This document shows, piece by piece, positions 34,105 to 44,068 of a stretch of DNA of 52,303 nt. The notes beneath the pieces were generated by a model. That model was not told the DNA's origin. It worked only from the letters and a program-made list of their open reading frames with translations, and did not search any database. Position 1 is the stretch's first letter. Each line of letters opens with the position of its first letter. The DNA is from Thermodesulfovibrionia bacterium (lineage in GTDB: Bacteria; Nitrospirota; Thermodesulfovibrionia; JACRGW01). Position numbers and translations under genes: made by a program. The DNA is taken from NCBI GenBank assembly GCA_919902995.1, contig CAKKSD010000001.1, positions 1-52,303 on the forward strand. The letters run 5' to 3'.

Positions 34105-34280
34105 TGAATAAAAACAAACTTAAAAATCCCAACGCAAAAATTATCCGTCTCAAGGGATTTTACCGAAGGTTTATACTTGATGGTGAAGTGAAGATTCCTT
34201 ACGAATTATTGAAAGGCCTGATAGGGTCTGACTGTGCATACCATCTCTATAAGGGAAGAAATCCCAACAATGGGGATTGA
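34104..34280 (+). CDS. Small hypothetical protein (58 aa) after nadE
   Basis: An ORF starting on the nadE stop (TGATG) encodes 58 residues beginning [20 protein letters not shown] and containing IPYELLKGLIGSDCAYHLYK. It is basic at the N-terminus with no membrane segment. The overlap with nadE suggests coupled translation. I do not recognise the family. Confidence 0.5.
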   Translation: MNKNKLKNPNAKIIRLKGFYRRFILDGEVKIPYELLKGLIGSDCAYHLYKGRNPNNGD

Positions 34281-34302
34281 ATCTTTTACTCTATTTTCAT
34301 TC

Positions 34303-34485
34303 TTACTTAACATAAATCTTCATTCCTTCTGATATTGTCCCATCCAGTCCGAGTTCATTTCCCCATTCATCATAGACCTTTTTACCTGATCCCACATCCT
34401 TAAAAAGCCCTGCATTTATAAGGGCATGTTTCACAGTCATTCCAGGGAGAATATCGATTGGTTTGTCATTCACATAAACCCTCAT
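34303..34485 (-). CDS. Small beta-grasp-like protein next to the 5'-nucleotidase
   Basis: This 60-aa protein (MRVYVNDKPIDILPGMTVKH at the start, VYDEWGNELGLDGTISEGMK near the end) has the strand-turn pattern of MoaD/ThiS or TGS-like beta-grasp domains, but ends in IYVK without a terminal Gly-Gly, so it is not an obvious sulfur carrier. ATG overlaps the 5'-nucleotidase stop by 4 nt, implying a functional pair. Its function is unknown. Confidence 0.6.
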   Translation of the reverse strand: MRVYVNDKPIDILPGMTVKHALINAGLFKDVGSGKKVYDEWGNELGLDGTISEGMKIYVK

Positions 34486-36017
34486 CTCAATTCCTTGATC
34501 CTGCCTTCGATCTGAGGAGAAATTTTCTTTCTGGTTTTTATGTATTCAATTACAACATCCCTCAGCCATCTGCTCGAATCATTGTAGACGAGTTTTTCAC
34601 CCTTCATCATCCCTCCGACTATAGAAAAGTCCTTTGATGCTTTTACAGCCTCTCCGAAAGCCTTATATCCGTCACCACCTGCTGCAAGAAAGTCATTCGT
34701 AGCCACAATATATTCCCTGTCCGGTTCTATCGGCTTTCCTGCGATGAAGATCTCTTTTATTCTTGAGCCTGCCTTTGGAGAAGGACTGAAGCTAAATCTA
34801 AGACCTGATACCTGAGGAAATCTGCCTGCACTCTCTCCTAAAACTGATACGCCATGTTCTAATGCCTCCTTGATCTCTTTTCCTTTTAGTTTTATCGCAA
34901 CAATGTAATTATCGAAAGGCAGAACAGAGTAAATATCTTTTACTCTCACATCCCCTTTTTTGATACTTGTCCTTATCCCCCCTCCGTTTATTATTGTCAC
35001 ATCAGCCCCTGAGGCATTTCTCATAATATCAGCTATAAGATTGCCGAGATTCGTCTCCCTCTTTCTTACATTTTCACCATCGAGGTCAACATCTGCATGC
35101 CCTACTTTCTCATTCAAAACAGAATCCACTTTCTTGTTATATTTCTCCACTATAAATGAGATAGTCTCGTCCTTCTTAGAAAGTGTAGGTCCTATCTCTT
35201 CAAGATGGCCATCGAACCTTACTATCTTCTTATCTTCTATTGTTAAGTCTAAGACACCAAGGGCCTTTCCATGTTCCCAGGCCTGAACTATTATAGTATT
35301 TCCAACCTGTACAGGTTTTGTGACCTTCGTATGTGAATGTCCACCTATTATCACATCTATTCCTTTTACCTTTTCTGCAAGTTCTCTGTCAGCATGATGT
35401 CCTATGTGTGAGAGGACAATAATAATATCAGTCTTTCCGGTTAACTCCTGGAGATATTTTCTAATTGTTTTTTCTATAGAGTTAAATCTCAGTCCCACAA
35501 CATTCTTTGGATGGGTTGATTCAGGAGTCTCTTCTGTAACGATCCCGACGATAGCTATCTTCACACCTTTAACTTCATTTATCACAAAGAGTTTTAAACT
35601 ATCCAGTCCTTCAACATTTGCTCCGAGCACTGGGAACTTCGATTCTGAGATTCTTTTTTTAAGTATATCCTGTCCAAAATCGAATTCATGGTTACCAACT
35701 ACCATGGCATCGAAACCCATCGCATTCATCAGTGCGATAACAGATTCTCCCTGAGAGAGATTCGCCCAGTTATTTCCCTGTATCATGTCTCCTGCCGAAA
35801 GGAGAAGTGAAGGTTTCTCTTTGCGAAGTTTATTTGCAACTTCTGAAAGATAGGAAATACCACCGAGCATCTCATCGGATCCTAACGGCTTGTATGGCTC
35901 AGCAAAACCATGGAAGTCATTCATATGGAGGATTCTGATTTCGGCTGTTTCACCGAAGGCGAAAGAGACAGAGATAAATAGAAATAAACAGAGTGTGGTT
36001 GTAGTAAGTTTTCTCAC
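34482..36017 (-). CDS. Exported 5'-nucleotidase / cyclic phosphodiesterase family protein (UshA-like)
   Basis: This 511-aa periplasmic metallophosphoesterase has a signal peptide (LTTTTLCLFLFISVSFAFG), an N-terminal calcineurin-like domain with LHMNDFHG, GNHEFDFG, LSHIGHHADRELA and IGGHSHT metal motifs, and a C-terminal substrate domain (NGGGIRTSIKKGDV, TNDFLAAGGDGYKAF). It would release phosphate from nucleotides outside the membrane. GTG at 36017 follows GGGAG. It is upstream of, and coupled to, the small beta-grasp-like gene. Confidence 0.92.
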   Translation of the reverse strand: MRKLTTTTLCLFLFISVSFAFGETAEIRILHMNDFHGFAEPYKPLGSDEMLGGISYLSEVANKLRKEKPSLLLSAGDMIQGNNWANLSQGESVIALMNAMGFDAMVVGNHEFDFGQDILKKRISESKFPVLGANVEGLDSLKLFVINEVKGVKIAIVGIVTEETPESTHPKNVVGLRFNSIEKTIRKYLQELTGKTDIIIVLSHIGHHADRELAEKVKGIDVIIGGHSHTKVTKPVQVGNTIIVQAWEHGKALGVLDLTIEDKKIVRFDGHLEEIGPTLSKKDETISFIVEKYNKKVDSVLNEKVGHADVDLDGENVRKRETNLGNLIADIMRNASGADVTIINGGGIRTSIKKGDVRVKDIYSVLPFDNYIVAIKLKGKEIKEALEHGVSVLGESAGRFPQVSGLRFSFSPSPKAGSRIKEIFIAGKPIEPDREYIVATNDFLAAGGDGYKAFGEAVKASKDFSIVGGMMKGEKLVYNDSSRWLRDVVIEYIKTRKKISPQIEGRIKELR

Positions 36018-36068
36018 ATTAATCTCCCTTTTTTGGAAAATCTCAAAAAAGATAGAATAAAGTCATTT

Positions 36069-36491
36069 TTAGGTAGTTCTTCTCTTATTGGCCACTTCGA
36101 TCCTGAGCAGTGCCCTCATAAGGGAGGCACGTGCCCTTTCTATATCTATCTCTTCAGCCTTTCTTTCAACTATGGCAATCCTTTCCTCTGCTCTCTTTTT
36201 TGCAGCAAGGGCTCTTTCTATATCTATCTCTTCAGCCCTTTCGCAGCCTTCTGCCAGGATTATAACCTTTTCAGGACCCACTTCTGCATAACCCCAGTTG
36301 AGAACAAGAAACCACCTCTCGTTACCTATCCTGTATGACATCTCTCCGAGTTTAAGGATGGTGAGAAAAGGAGTGTGATTTGGTAGAACACCAAATTCCC
36401 CTTCAAGTCCTGGGGTAACCACCTCATCAACCTCCTCGCTAAGTACGAGACGATAGGGTGTAACTATCTCAAGGAATAACTTGTCAGCCAT
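36069..36491 (-). CDS. atpC: F1 ATP synthase epsilon subunit
   Basis: The epsilon subunit couples rotor to stator and can inhibit ATP hydrolysis. The N-terminal beta-sandwich shows FLEIVTPYRLVLSEEVDEVV and GEFGVLPNHTPFLTIL. The C-terminal helical hairpin is built from two similar 26-residue blocks (AEEIDIERALAAKKRAEERI and AEEIDIERARASLMRALLRI), encoded by a DNA duplication. At 140 aa it is full length. It is last in the atp operon; a 91-bp AT-rich spacer (36492-36582) with ATTCAAAAT-type microrepeats separates it from atpD. Confidence 0.94.
   Translation of the reverse strand: MADKLFLEIVTPYRLVLSEEVDEVVTPGLEGEFGVLPNHTPFLTILKLGEMSYRIGNERWFLVLNWGYAEVGPEKVIILAEGCERAEEIDIERALAAKKRAEERIAIVERKAEEIDIERARASLMRALLRIEVANKRRTT
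36136..36237 (-). repeat. Internal 78-bp-period duplication in atpC
   Basis: A 24-bp stretch beginning CTTTCTATATCTATCTCTTC occurs identically at 36136-36159 and 36214-36237. The period of 78 bp equals 26 codons, so the frame is kept. The repeat adds or rebuilds a helix in the epsilon C-terminal domain. Confidence 0.85.
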
Positions 36492-36582
36492 AACCTCACA
36501 AATTCAAAATGCGAATTTAAAAATTCAAAATTTTTTAACCTCAATTTTACATTTTGCGTTTTTAATTTTGAACTTTATTTAC

Positions 36583-38007
<1,425 letters not shown>

Positions 38008-38086
38008 TTAGAACCTCCTATATTTAAATTCAAGATGCAAAGTGAAAAATTTACAATTTCAAATCAAAATTCCTTAATTTTGCTTT

Positions 38087-38956
38087 TTATTTCAATGCCT
38101 CTGCCCCGCCTACAACCTCCATAAGCTCTTTTGTGATGGCGGCCTGTCTTGCCTTATTAAACTGGAGTGTCAGTTTCTCAATAAGTTCTTTAGCATTTCT
38201 TGTTGCATTATCCATAGCTGTCATCCTGGCACCCTGTTCGCTTGCCTCAGATTCTAAAAGGGCACGGAAGATCTGAACCTCTATGTGTTTGGGTAAGAGT
38301 GTATCAAGGACCTCAGATGCAGATGGCTCATAGATAAACTCTCCATAATGGATTACCTCTTCTTTTTCTACCTTCTGTGGTTCTATGGGAAGGAGTTTCT
38401 CGATAATCACCCTTTGCTGCATAGCAGATTTAAATTCGTTGTAAACTAAACAGACTTCGTCAAAAAGCTCCTCTGTATAGTTTTTTACAATATCCCTCGC
38501 TATTTCCTGGGCATTACTGTAAGTGATCTTTCCTGAAAGACCTACCCATGTCTTCCTCATAGGGATATTCCGCTTCCTGAAGAAGTCCCTGCCTTTCCTG
38601 CCTATAGTACTTATAGATGCCTCATAATCATCCTTCTTTTTTTCTCTATTAAAATCATAGGCCTTTTTTAGTATATTTGAATTAAGGGCGCCACAGAGAC
38701 CGCGATCAGTTGTTATAACCAGAATCTCGATTTTGCTGCGACTCCTTTTAGCCAGGAGTGAATGTTCCTCTCTCCCTGTCCTTACCGCAAGACTACTAAG
38801 GACAGAGAACATCTTGTTTGCATAAGGTCTTGCCTCGAAGATCCTATCCTGTGCCCTTCTGAGTTTTGACGCAGCTACCATCTTCATAGCCTTTGTGATC
38901 TGCTGTGTACTCTTAACAGAAGTTATTCGTCTCTTTATATCTCTGAGAGTAGGCAT
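38087..38956 (-). CDS. atpG: F1 ATP synthase gamma subunit
   Basis: This is the central rotor stalk (289 aa), with the N-terminal helix LRDIKRRITSVKSTQQITKA followed by MKMVAASKLRRAQ, the TDRGLCGALNSNI segment, and the C-terminal MTAMDNATRNAKELIEKLTL followed by QFNKARQAAITKELMEVVGG. It is separated from atpA by 132 bp holding a REP-like repeat. Confidence 0.97.
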   Translation of the reverse strand: MPTLRDIKRRITSVKSTQQITKAMKMVAASKLRRAQDRIFEARPYANKMFSVLSSLAVRTGREEHSLLAKRSRSKIEILVITTDRGLCGALNSNILKKAYDFNREKKKDDYEASISTIGRKGRDFFRKRNIPMRKTWVGLSGKITYSNAQEIARDIVKNYTEELFDEVCLVYNEFKSAMQQRVIIEKLLPIEPQKVEKEEVIHYGEFIYEPSASEVLDTLLPKHIEVQIFRALLESEASEQGARMTAMDNATRNAKELIEKLTLQFNKARQAAITKELMEVVGGAEALK

Positions 38957-38985
38957 ATATCAGTAACAGGTGAAATACTTTTACA

Positions 38986-39074
38986 TTGTCATTACGAGCG
39001 TAGCCCTGAACCAGATGGTGCAGGGCGTAGCGAAGCAATCTCATAGGATTGCCACGGGCTTCACCCCCGCAATG
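38986..39074. repeat. REP-like element inside the atp operon (atpA-atpG gap)
   Basis: The 132-bp gap is largely occupied by palindromic sequence: TTGTCATTACGAGCGTAGCC, an inner dyad CCCTGAACCAGATGGTGCAGGG, and CGAAGCAATCTCATAGGATT followed by GCCACGGGCTTC. The last ~46 bp match the block at 18578-18692 in inverted orientation. The hairpin would lie in the atp mRNA between alpha and gamma. Confidence 0.85.
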
Positions 39075-39088
39075 GCGCTCTTATTAGT

Positions 39089-40597
39089 TTACTGTTCAAA
39101 GGTTTTCTTGAATTCCTCTATCGCAGTACCAATCTTAGAACGGAGATTATCATCAATAACCTTCTTATCCCTGAGATCTTTCCTTAGATCCTCTTTCTTG
39201 TCCCTCAGATATTTCAGGAATTCCTTCTCAAATTTTTTTATGGATGGGACAGGGACATCGTCGAGAAATCCATTCGTTCCAGCAAAGATCAGAAGGACCT
39301 GAGCTTCGACAGGTATAGGGGCATACTGATCCTGTTTGAGTAACTCTACCATCCTCTGTCCCCTCGCAATCTGGGCAAGGGTCGTCTTATCGAGGTCGCT
39401 TCCGAACTGTGCGAATGCTGCCAGCTCCTTATACTGTGCAAGGTCGAGCCTCAGCATTCCGGCAACCTGTTTCATCGCCTTTATCTGCGCAGCCCCTCCA
39501 ACCCTCGATACAGAAAGACCGACATTTACAGCAGGCCTTATGCCTGCATAGAAGAGGTCTGATTCGAGATATATCTGCCCGTCTGTAATAGAGATAACAT
39601 TTGTAGGTATATAGGCAGAGACATCTCCAGCCTGAGTCTCGATTATCGGCAGGGCAGTGAGAGATCCACTTCCGAGTTTATCAGAAAGTTTCGCTGCCCT
39701 CTCAAGGAGCCTTGAATGCAGGTAAAATACATCACCCGGATAGGCCTCCCTTGCAGGAGGACGCCTAAGGAGAAGAGAGAGCTGTCTGTAAGCATGGGCA
39801 TGTTTTGACAGGTCATCGTATATTATCAAGGCGTGCTTACCATTATCCCTGAAATATTCTCCCATGGCACAACCACTGTAAGGTGAGAGATACTGCATGG
39901 TTGCAGGGTCACTGGCTGTAGCAGAGACAACTATGGTATAGTCCATTGCACCATACCTAATGAGGGTATCAACTACCCTGGCAACACTCGCCCTCTTCTG
40001 ACCGATAGCCACATAGATACAGATAACATTGCCGCCCTTCTGGTTTATTATTGTGTCTACCGCAAGGGCTGTTTTCCCTGTCTGTCGGTCTCCTATGATG
40101 AGTTCCCTCTGACCCCTGCCGATTGGTATCATAGCATCTATGGCTTTGAGGCCTGTCTGAAGGGGCTCTTTAACAGGTTGTCTCATTACTATACCCGGAG
40201 CTATTATCTCAACCTTTCTTGAATGTTTTGCATCAATAGGTCCTTTTCCATCAAGGGGTTGTCCTAAGGCGTTTACAACCCTTCCGACTACAGCTTCGCC
40301 CACAGGGACCTCTACTATTCTCTTTGTCCTCTTTACAATATCGCCTTCTTTGATATATTTATCTTCTCCTAAGAGGACAGCTCCGACGTTATCTTCTTCG
40401 AGATTGAATACTATTCCATAGATACCGTGAGGAAACTCGAGTAGTTCTCCTGCCATCGCCTTCTCTATCCCAAATATCTTTGCGATACCATCTCCTACCG
40501 TTATTATTGTTCCAACCTCTCTGACGTCAATCCTCGTCTCGAAATCTGTTATCTGTTTCTTTATAAGTTCACTAATCTCGTCTGCCCTTATCTGCAT
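39089..40597 (-). CDS. atpA: F1 ATP synthase alpha subunit
   Basis: This is the non-catalytic nucleotide-binding subunit (502 aa), with the P-loop [28 protein letters not shown]-type segment [57 protein letters not shown] and [23 protein letters not shown] at 40597 follows a G-rich ribosome site (GGGGGG) at 40607-40613. It begins 24 bp after atpH. Confidence 0.98.
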   Translation of the reverse strand: MQIRADEISELIKKQITDFETRIDVREVGTIITVGDGIAKIFGIEKAMAGELLEFPHGIYGIVFNLEEDNVGAVLLGEDKYIKEGDIVKRTKRIVEVPVGEAVVGRVVNALGQPLDGKGPIDAKHSRKVEIIAPGIVMRQPVKEPLQTGLKAIDAMIPIGRGQRELIIGDRQTGKTALAVDTIINQKGGNVICIYVAIGQKRASVARVVDTLIRYGAMDYTIVVSATASDPATMQYLSPYSGCAMGEYFRDNGKHALIIYDDLSKHAHAYRQLSLLLRRPPAREAYPGDVFYLHSRLLERAAKLSDKLGSGSLTALPIIETQAGDVSAYIPTNVISITDGQIYLESDLFYAGIRPAVNVGLSVSRVGGAAQIKAMKQVAGMLRLDLAQYKELAAFAQFGSDLDKTTLAQIARGQRMVELLKQDQYAPIPVEAQVLLIFAGTNGFLDDVPVPSIKKFEKEFLKYLRDKKEDLRKDLRDKKVIDDNLRSKIGTAIEEFKKTFEQ

Positions 40598-40621
40598 ATT
40601 TAATTACCCCCCCAAATATTA

Positions 40622-41170
40622 TTACCTTGCTGATTTTTCCAATAATCCTTCTTTAATGCTATTAAGCTGACCTTTTATGCTTCCATCGTAGATTACATCC
40701 CCTATCTTTATAACCAGGCCTCCTATAATGGAAGGGTCGGTCCTGATATCCAGTTCTATATCTTTTTTTGTAAGGTCTTTCAGCCTATCTTTCAGGATTT
40801 TTTCATGGGTTGTGGAAAAACTGTCGGATGATGTAACATAGGCCTTCATCTTGTTCCTTCTTTCATAAAGAAGGTTTTCGAAGAATGCCCTGATCTCCTT
40901 AAAATATTTCAGCCTGTCCTTTTCAAGGAGAAGCTCAAAGAACCTATGCGATTTCCTGGAGAAACCCAGCCTTTCTGATAAAACCTGCAGGACATTCTTC
41001 TTCTCTTCAAACCCAAAGGCAGGACTTAAGAAGAGTTTTCTGATCTCTGGGCTGATCTGGAATATATTCTGGAATGTATCAAGGTCTTTTCTAACCACCT
41101 CCACATCATCTTCCCTCAGCGGCTCAATAAGTGCCTTAGCATATCTTTTTGCAAGAACATTGCCTATCAT
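40622..41170 (-). CDS. atpH: F1 ATP synthase delta subunit
   Basis: The delta subunit (182 aa) ties F1 to the peripheral stalk. The N-terminal helical domain (LAKRYAKALIEPLREDDVEV, RKLFLSPAFGFEEKKNVLQVL) and the C-terminal motif DPSIIGGLVIKIGDVIYDGS with IKGQL are characteristic. It starts 2 nt after the atpF stop. Confidence 0.95.
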   Translation of the reverse strand: MIGNVLAKRYAKALIEPLREDDVEVVRKDLDTFQNIFQISPEIRKLFLSPAFGFEEKKNVLQVLSERLGFSRKSHRFFELLLEKDRLKYFKEIRAFFENLLYERRNKMKAYVTSSDSFSTTHEKILKDRLKDLTKKDIELDIRTDPSIIGGLVIKIGDVIYDGSIKGQLNSIKEGLLEKSAR

Positions 41171-41172
41171 TA

Positions 41173-41784
41173 TTATTTCCTCTCAGAGCCATTTGAAACT
41201 TTCTTAATATATTCCATCAGGATCTTTTCCTGATCTTCTTTCTTCAGATTTTTTTTAATATTTCCTTCTGCTAACTCTAATGCCAGATTTACTACCTCTT
41301 TCCTCAATGAGTCCTTCGCCTTTCTTACTTCCTGGTCGATATTCTCCCTGGCCTGACGGATAATCCCTTCGCCGATCCTCTCTCCCTCCTGAGTCAAAGA
41401 GACCTTCTCCTTTTCACCATCCATCCTTGCTGTATTTATAATGGCCTCTATCTCTTTATCCTTTTGACTTAATCTATTCTGAATCTCTTCAAGTCCCTTT
41501 CTGGCTGTCTCTCTGGCCTCTTCTGCATCCTTGATAGCTTTTGAGATGCCTTCTGATCTTCTGGACAAGACTTCTTTAAGACGGAATTTTTTTAAAAGGA
41601 TATATAGAAGGGCTACGAGTATTCCAAAATTCATTACCCTCCATAGCAGGTCTAACCATGAAGAGTTGTGTCCTCCTTCACCAGCAGAGGCAAAAGCAGG
41701 AGATATGAGGATATATAGAAGAGGAATAAAGAAGAGACATTCCAATATTTTTGCATTTTTCATTTTGCATTTTTCATTTTGCAT
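41173..41784 (-). CDS. atpF: F0 ATP synthase b subunit with signal-peptide-like N-terminus
   Basis: This peripheral stalk subunit (203 aa) first has a cleavable-looking hydrophobic segment ending SPAFASAGEGG (residues ~14-36), then the true membrane anchor LLWRVMNFGILVALLYILLK (~45-65), then a long charged coiled coil. The first codons are made by a 14-bp tandem repeat (41749-41787), giving MQNEKCKMKNAKI; the start could instead be the ATG at the KNAKI Met. The gene lies between atpF' and atpH. Extra N-terminal segments of this type are known in some anaerobic lineages. Confidence 0.9.
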   Translation of the reverse strand: MQNEKCKMKNAKILECLFFIPLLYILISPAFASAGEGGHNSSWLDLLWRVMNFGILVALLYILLKKFRLKEVLSRRSEGISKAIKDAEEARETARKGLEEIQNRLSQKDKEIEAIINTARMDGEKEKVSLTQEGERIGEGIIRQARENIDQEVRKAKDSLRKEVVNLALELAEGNIKKNLKKEDQEKILMEYIKKVSNGSERK

Positions 41785-41787
41785 TTT
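41749..41787 (-). repeat. 14-bp tandem repeat over the atpF start codon
   Basis: The unit TTTTGCATTTTTCA (plus-strand orientation) is repeated 2.7 times and covers the atpF start codon and its first ~12 codons. Copy-number change would shift or move the start. Confidence 0.85.
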
Positions 41788-41789
41788 GT

Positions 41790-42215
41790 CTATATCTCCC
41801 TGCCCAATATCTTTTTTGTAATCTCTGAAGAGAGGTGATATGCTTCCTCTTTAAGAAGGACCCTTGCCTTTTCGGTATCTTCTCTTATCTCACCTTTAGC
41901 CTTTTCTATTGTCTCTGCGGCTTTTCCTTTAGCCTTCTCCAGCATCCCTCGCTGTTCATTAAAACTTTCCCTTTGGATCCCCAGAAAGATATGTCTTCCT
42001 CTTTCCTTAGCGGTAGTTATTTCATGGTTGAGCTTAGCCATAGCCTCTTCGCTTTTTCTCTGGGTCTCCCTTGCTTCTTCCAATCTGTCAGAGATCATTC
42101 TGGTACGTTCTTGAAGCAGGCTAAGGACAGGTTTGAAAAGAAAATAATTTAGAAAAATAAGAAGGGCAAGGAAATTAAATAACTGAACAAAAAACCAATA
42201 ATTGAGCTCTATCAT
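41790..42215 (-). CDS. F0 ATP synthase b' subunit
   Basis: This second b-type stalk subunit (141 aa) has an N-terminal membrane helix (YWFFVQLFNFLALLIFLNYF, then LFKPVLSLL) and a long charged coiled coil. It is the first gene of the operon b'-b-delta-alpha-gamma-beta-epsilon. Subunits a (atpB) and c (atpE) are not here and must be encoded elsewhere. ATG at 42215 follows AGAAAGG; a promoter lies at 42264-42292. Confidence 0.92.
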   Translation of the reverse strand: MIELNYWFFVQLFNFLALLIFLNYFLFKPVLSLLQERTRMISDRLEEARETQRKSEEAMAKLNHEITTAKERGRHIFLGIQRESFNEQRGMLEKAKGKAAETIEKAKGEIREDTEKARVLLKEEAYHLSSEITKKILGREI

Positions 42216-42263
42216 AAGAAACCTTTCTAAAAACCATCGACTGAATCAGGATCAAGGTGATGG

Positions 42264-42292
42264 AATTTATCACAGGGAGGTTTTTATGTCAA
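42264..42292 (-). promoter_or_regulatory. Promoter of the atp operon
   Basis: A perfect TTGACA (42287-42292, minus strand) is followed after 17 bp by TAAATT (42264-42269, 4/6). The predicted start near 42257 gives a ~40-nt leader. It lies in the 138-bp gap between the LysM gene and atpF'. Confidence 0.55.
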
Positions 42293-42353
42293 CTCTTTTA
42301 ATTATAAATTATTTTAATATTTCAATAAAGATAATGGGCTTAACAACGTTCTT

Positions 42354-43376
42354 TCAGAAAGACTGGATCACATCTCCACGTTTAATATCTTTTACGCTTT
42401 TAGTAATCAATGCGGTACAGGAATTTTCCTGAATACTTAGTATCTGGACTTCACCTATGATCTGGTCGGGAAGGTTGATCTCTCTTACTGTTGAGGGGAT
42501 TGTGGCTTTATTTCCAACGGCTACTACCTTGAATCGATCGCCAGCATTGAGTCCATCGGTTAATCCTTTGTCCAGATAAACAATATCCATCTGTGCATTA
42601 GAAAACTTTTTGTCCATCACTTCAACAATATATCCCTTTATTCCGACAGGAGAGGAGATCCTGTCAGAAGGAATATAGGGGATTTCTATCTCGGCATAAC
42701 TTTCGAGTCTATCCCCTCTTGTAATATAGTCAAATGAATCAATTATCTTACCCGTTGCTGTCTTTTCATTTATATCGATTATTATGAGTTCTCCTAATAT
42801 CTTTACAAGATTGCCCATGAAAGCTCCGGTCTTTGGATGTATTACCTTCTTTACTATCCTAAGGACCGTAAATCTATCTCCTATCTTCATATCACTTGAT
42901 AAAGTAAGATAGACGATATCCATTTCTCCGAGCAGGGTCTTCTTATCGGGTGAATCTATTATCTCACTTTTATCAATTCCCCCTGTAGCTATGTACCCAG
43001 CAGAGGCCAAACGGGATTTATCAGAAAGAGGCACCTTAGGGGCTTCTTCGGGTACTTCGACTTTTTCTAATATCTTTTCTTCCTCTGGTGGTACCGCAAC
43101 CCTTTCTGCAGGTTCAGGTCTTGTTTTCTCAACTGTTGTCTTCACAGGGATCTTCAAGACACGGTCAGGATATATCCTATCGGGGTTCTTAATCTCCGGG
43201 TTTTCCCTCCAGAGTTTAGGCCAAAGAAACGAATCCTTTAATTCCCTCTGCGATATATCCCAGAGTGTATCACCTTTTTTGATAGTATATTCTTTTGTTG
43301 GTTCCTGGGCAATGGATTGGGTACGTAGGATTGATATAACGATAAAACTCAATATGATAACCCTGATACTTCTCAT
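42354..43376 (-). CDS. Exported LysM-domain protein
   Basis: This 340-aa protein has a signal peptide (residues ~1-23, ending SIAQ), one LysM domain (YTIKKGDTLWDISQRELKDS to IYPDRVLKIPV, ~30-80) that should bind peptidoglycan, a Pro/Glu-rich linker (~82-118), and a C-terminal region with repeated beta-rich segments (IVYLTLSSDMKIGDRFTVLR and IVYLDKGLTDGLNAGDRFKV). The pattern is like envelope proteins of Nitrospirota and Desulfobacterota. It follows gmhA by 42 bp. Its function beyond cell-wall binding is unknown. Confidence 0.85.
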   Translation of the reverse strand: MRSIRVIILSFIVISILRTQSIAQEPTKEYTIKKGDTLWDISQRELKDSFLWPKLWRENPEIKNPDRIYPDRVLKIPVKTTVEKTRPEPAERVAVPPEEEKILEKVEVPEEAPKVPLSDKSRLASAGYIATGGIDKSEIIDSPDKKTLLGEMDIVYLTLSSDMKIGDRFTVLRIVKKVIHPKTGAFMGNLVKILGELIIIDINEKTATGKIIDSFDYITRGDRLESYAEIEIPYIPSDRISSPVGIKGYIVEVMDKKFSNAQMDIVYLDKGLTDGLNAGDRFKVVAVGNKATIPSTVREINLPDQIIGEVQILSIQENSCTALITKSVKDIKRGDVIQSF

Positions 43377-43418
43377 AGTTACCTCTTAGTAGTTTTTGGA
43401 AGAATTCCTTATACTTCC

Positions 43419-43997
43419 TTAATTATGTTCTCCGAAAAGTACCTCCTCTACCATCTGGCAGATGATATGTCCGAGGGTTATATGTGTCTCCTGGATTCTC
43501 GGGGTGCTATTAGAAGGGACTATAAATGCGTAATCGACTTTTTCTGAAAGTTTACCACCATCCATGCCTGTAAAGGCTATAGTCTTCATACCTTTTTTCT
43601 TCGCGGAGTCAATCGCCTTTAAAACATTGGTAGAATTCCCGCTGGTGCTTATCCCTATTACTACATCTCCTTCTTCACCCAGAGCCTTAAGCTGTCTTGA
43701 GAAGATCTGTGAGTATTCGTAGTCATTGGCTATACTTGTGATGACAGCCATATCTGTATTAAGGGCGATAGCAGGAAGTCCAGGCCGTTCTTTCTGGAAC
43801 CTGTTAACAAATTCTCCTGCGATATGGGAGGCATCAGTAGCACTTCCACCGTTTCCGAAAAGGATAAGTTTCTTCCCATCCTTGAAGGCGGTTGCTATCA
43901 GGTGAACAACCTCAATAATGGTATCTATGCTCTCTTTAAGAAACCGCTCTTTGGTTTTATAACTTTCTTGGAAATATTTTAAGATAAGTTCTTTCAT
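43419..43997 (-). CDS. gmhA: D-sedoheptulose 7-phosphate isomerase
   Basis: GmhA makes D-glycero-D-manno-heptose 7-phosphate, the first step to the heptose of LPS inner core. The SIS-domain protein (192 aa) has LFGNGGSATDASHIAGEFVN, the ISTSGNSTNVLKAIDSAKKK motif, FTGMDGGKLS and the C-terminal zinc/active-site helix ETHITLGHIICQMVE. Together with LpxC it shows the cell makes heptose-containing LPS. Confidence 0.93.
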   Translation of the reverse strand: MKELILKYFQESYKTKERFLKESIDTIIEVVHLIATAFKDGKKLILFGNGGSATDASHIAGEFVNRFQKERPGLPAIALNTDMAVITSIANDYEYSQIFSRQLKALGEEGDVVIGISTSGNSTNVLKAIDSAKKKGMKTIAFTGMDGGKLSEKVDYAFIVPSNSTPRIQETHITLGHIICQMVEEVLFGEHN

Positions 43998-44068
43998 ATG
44001 AAATATTTTATCTCTTTAAATCAAGACGATATAACCTTAATATCTTCTCTCCTATTTGTCAACCCCTT

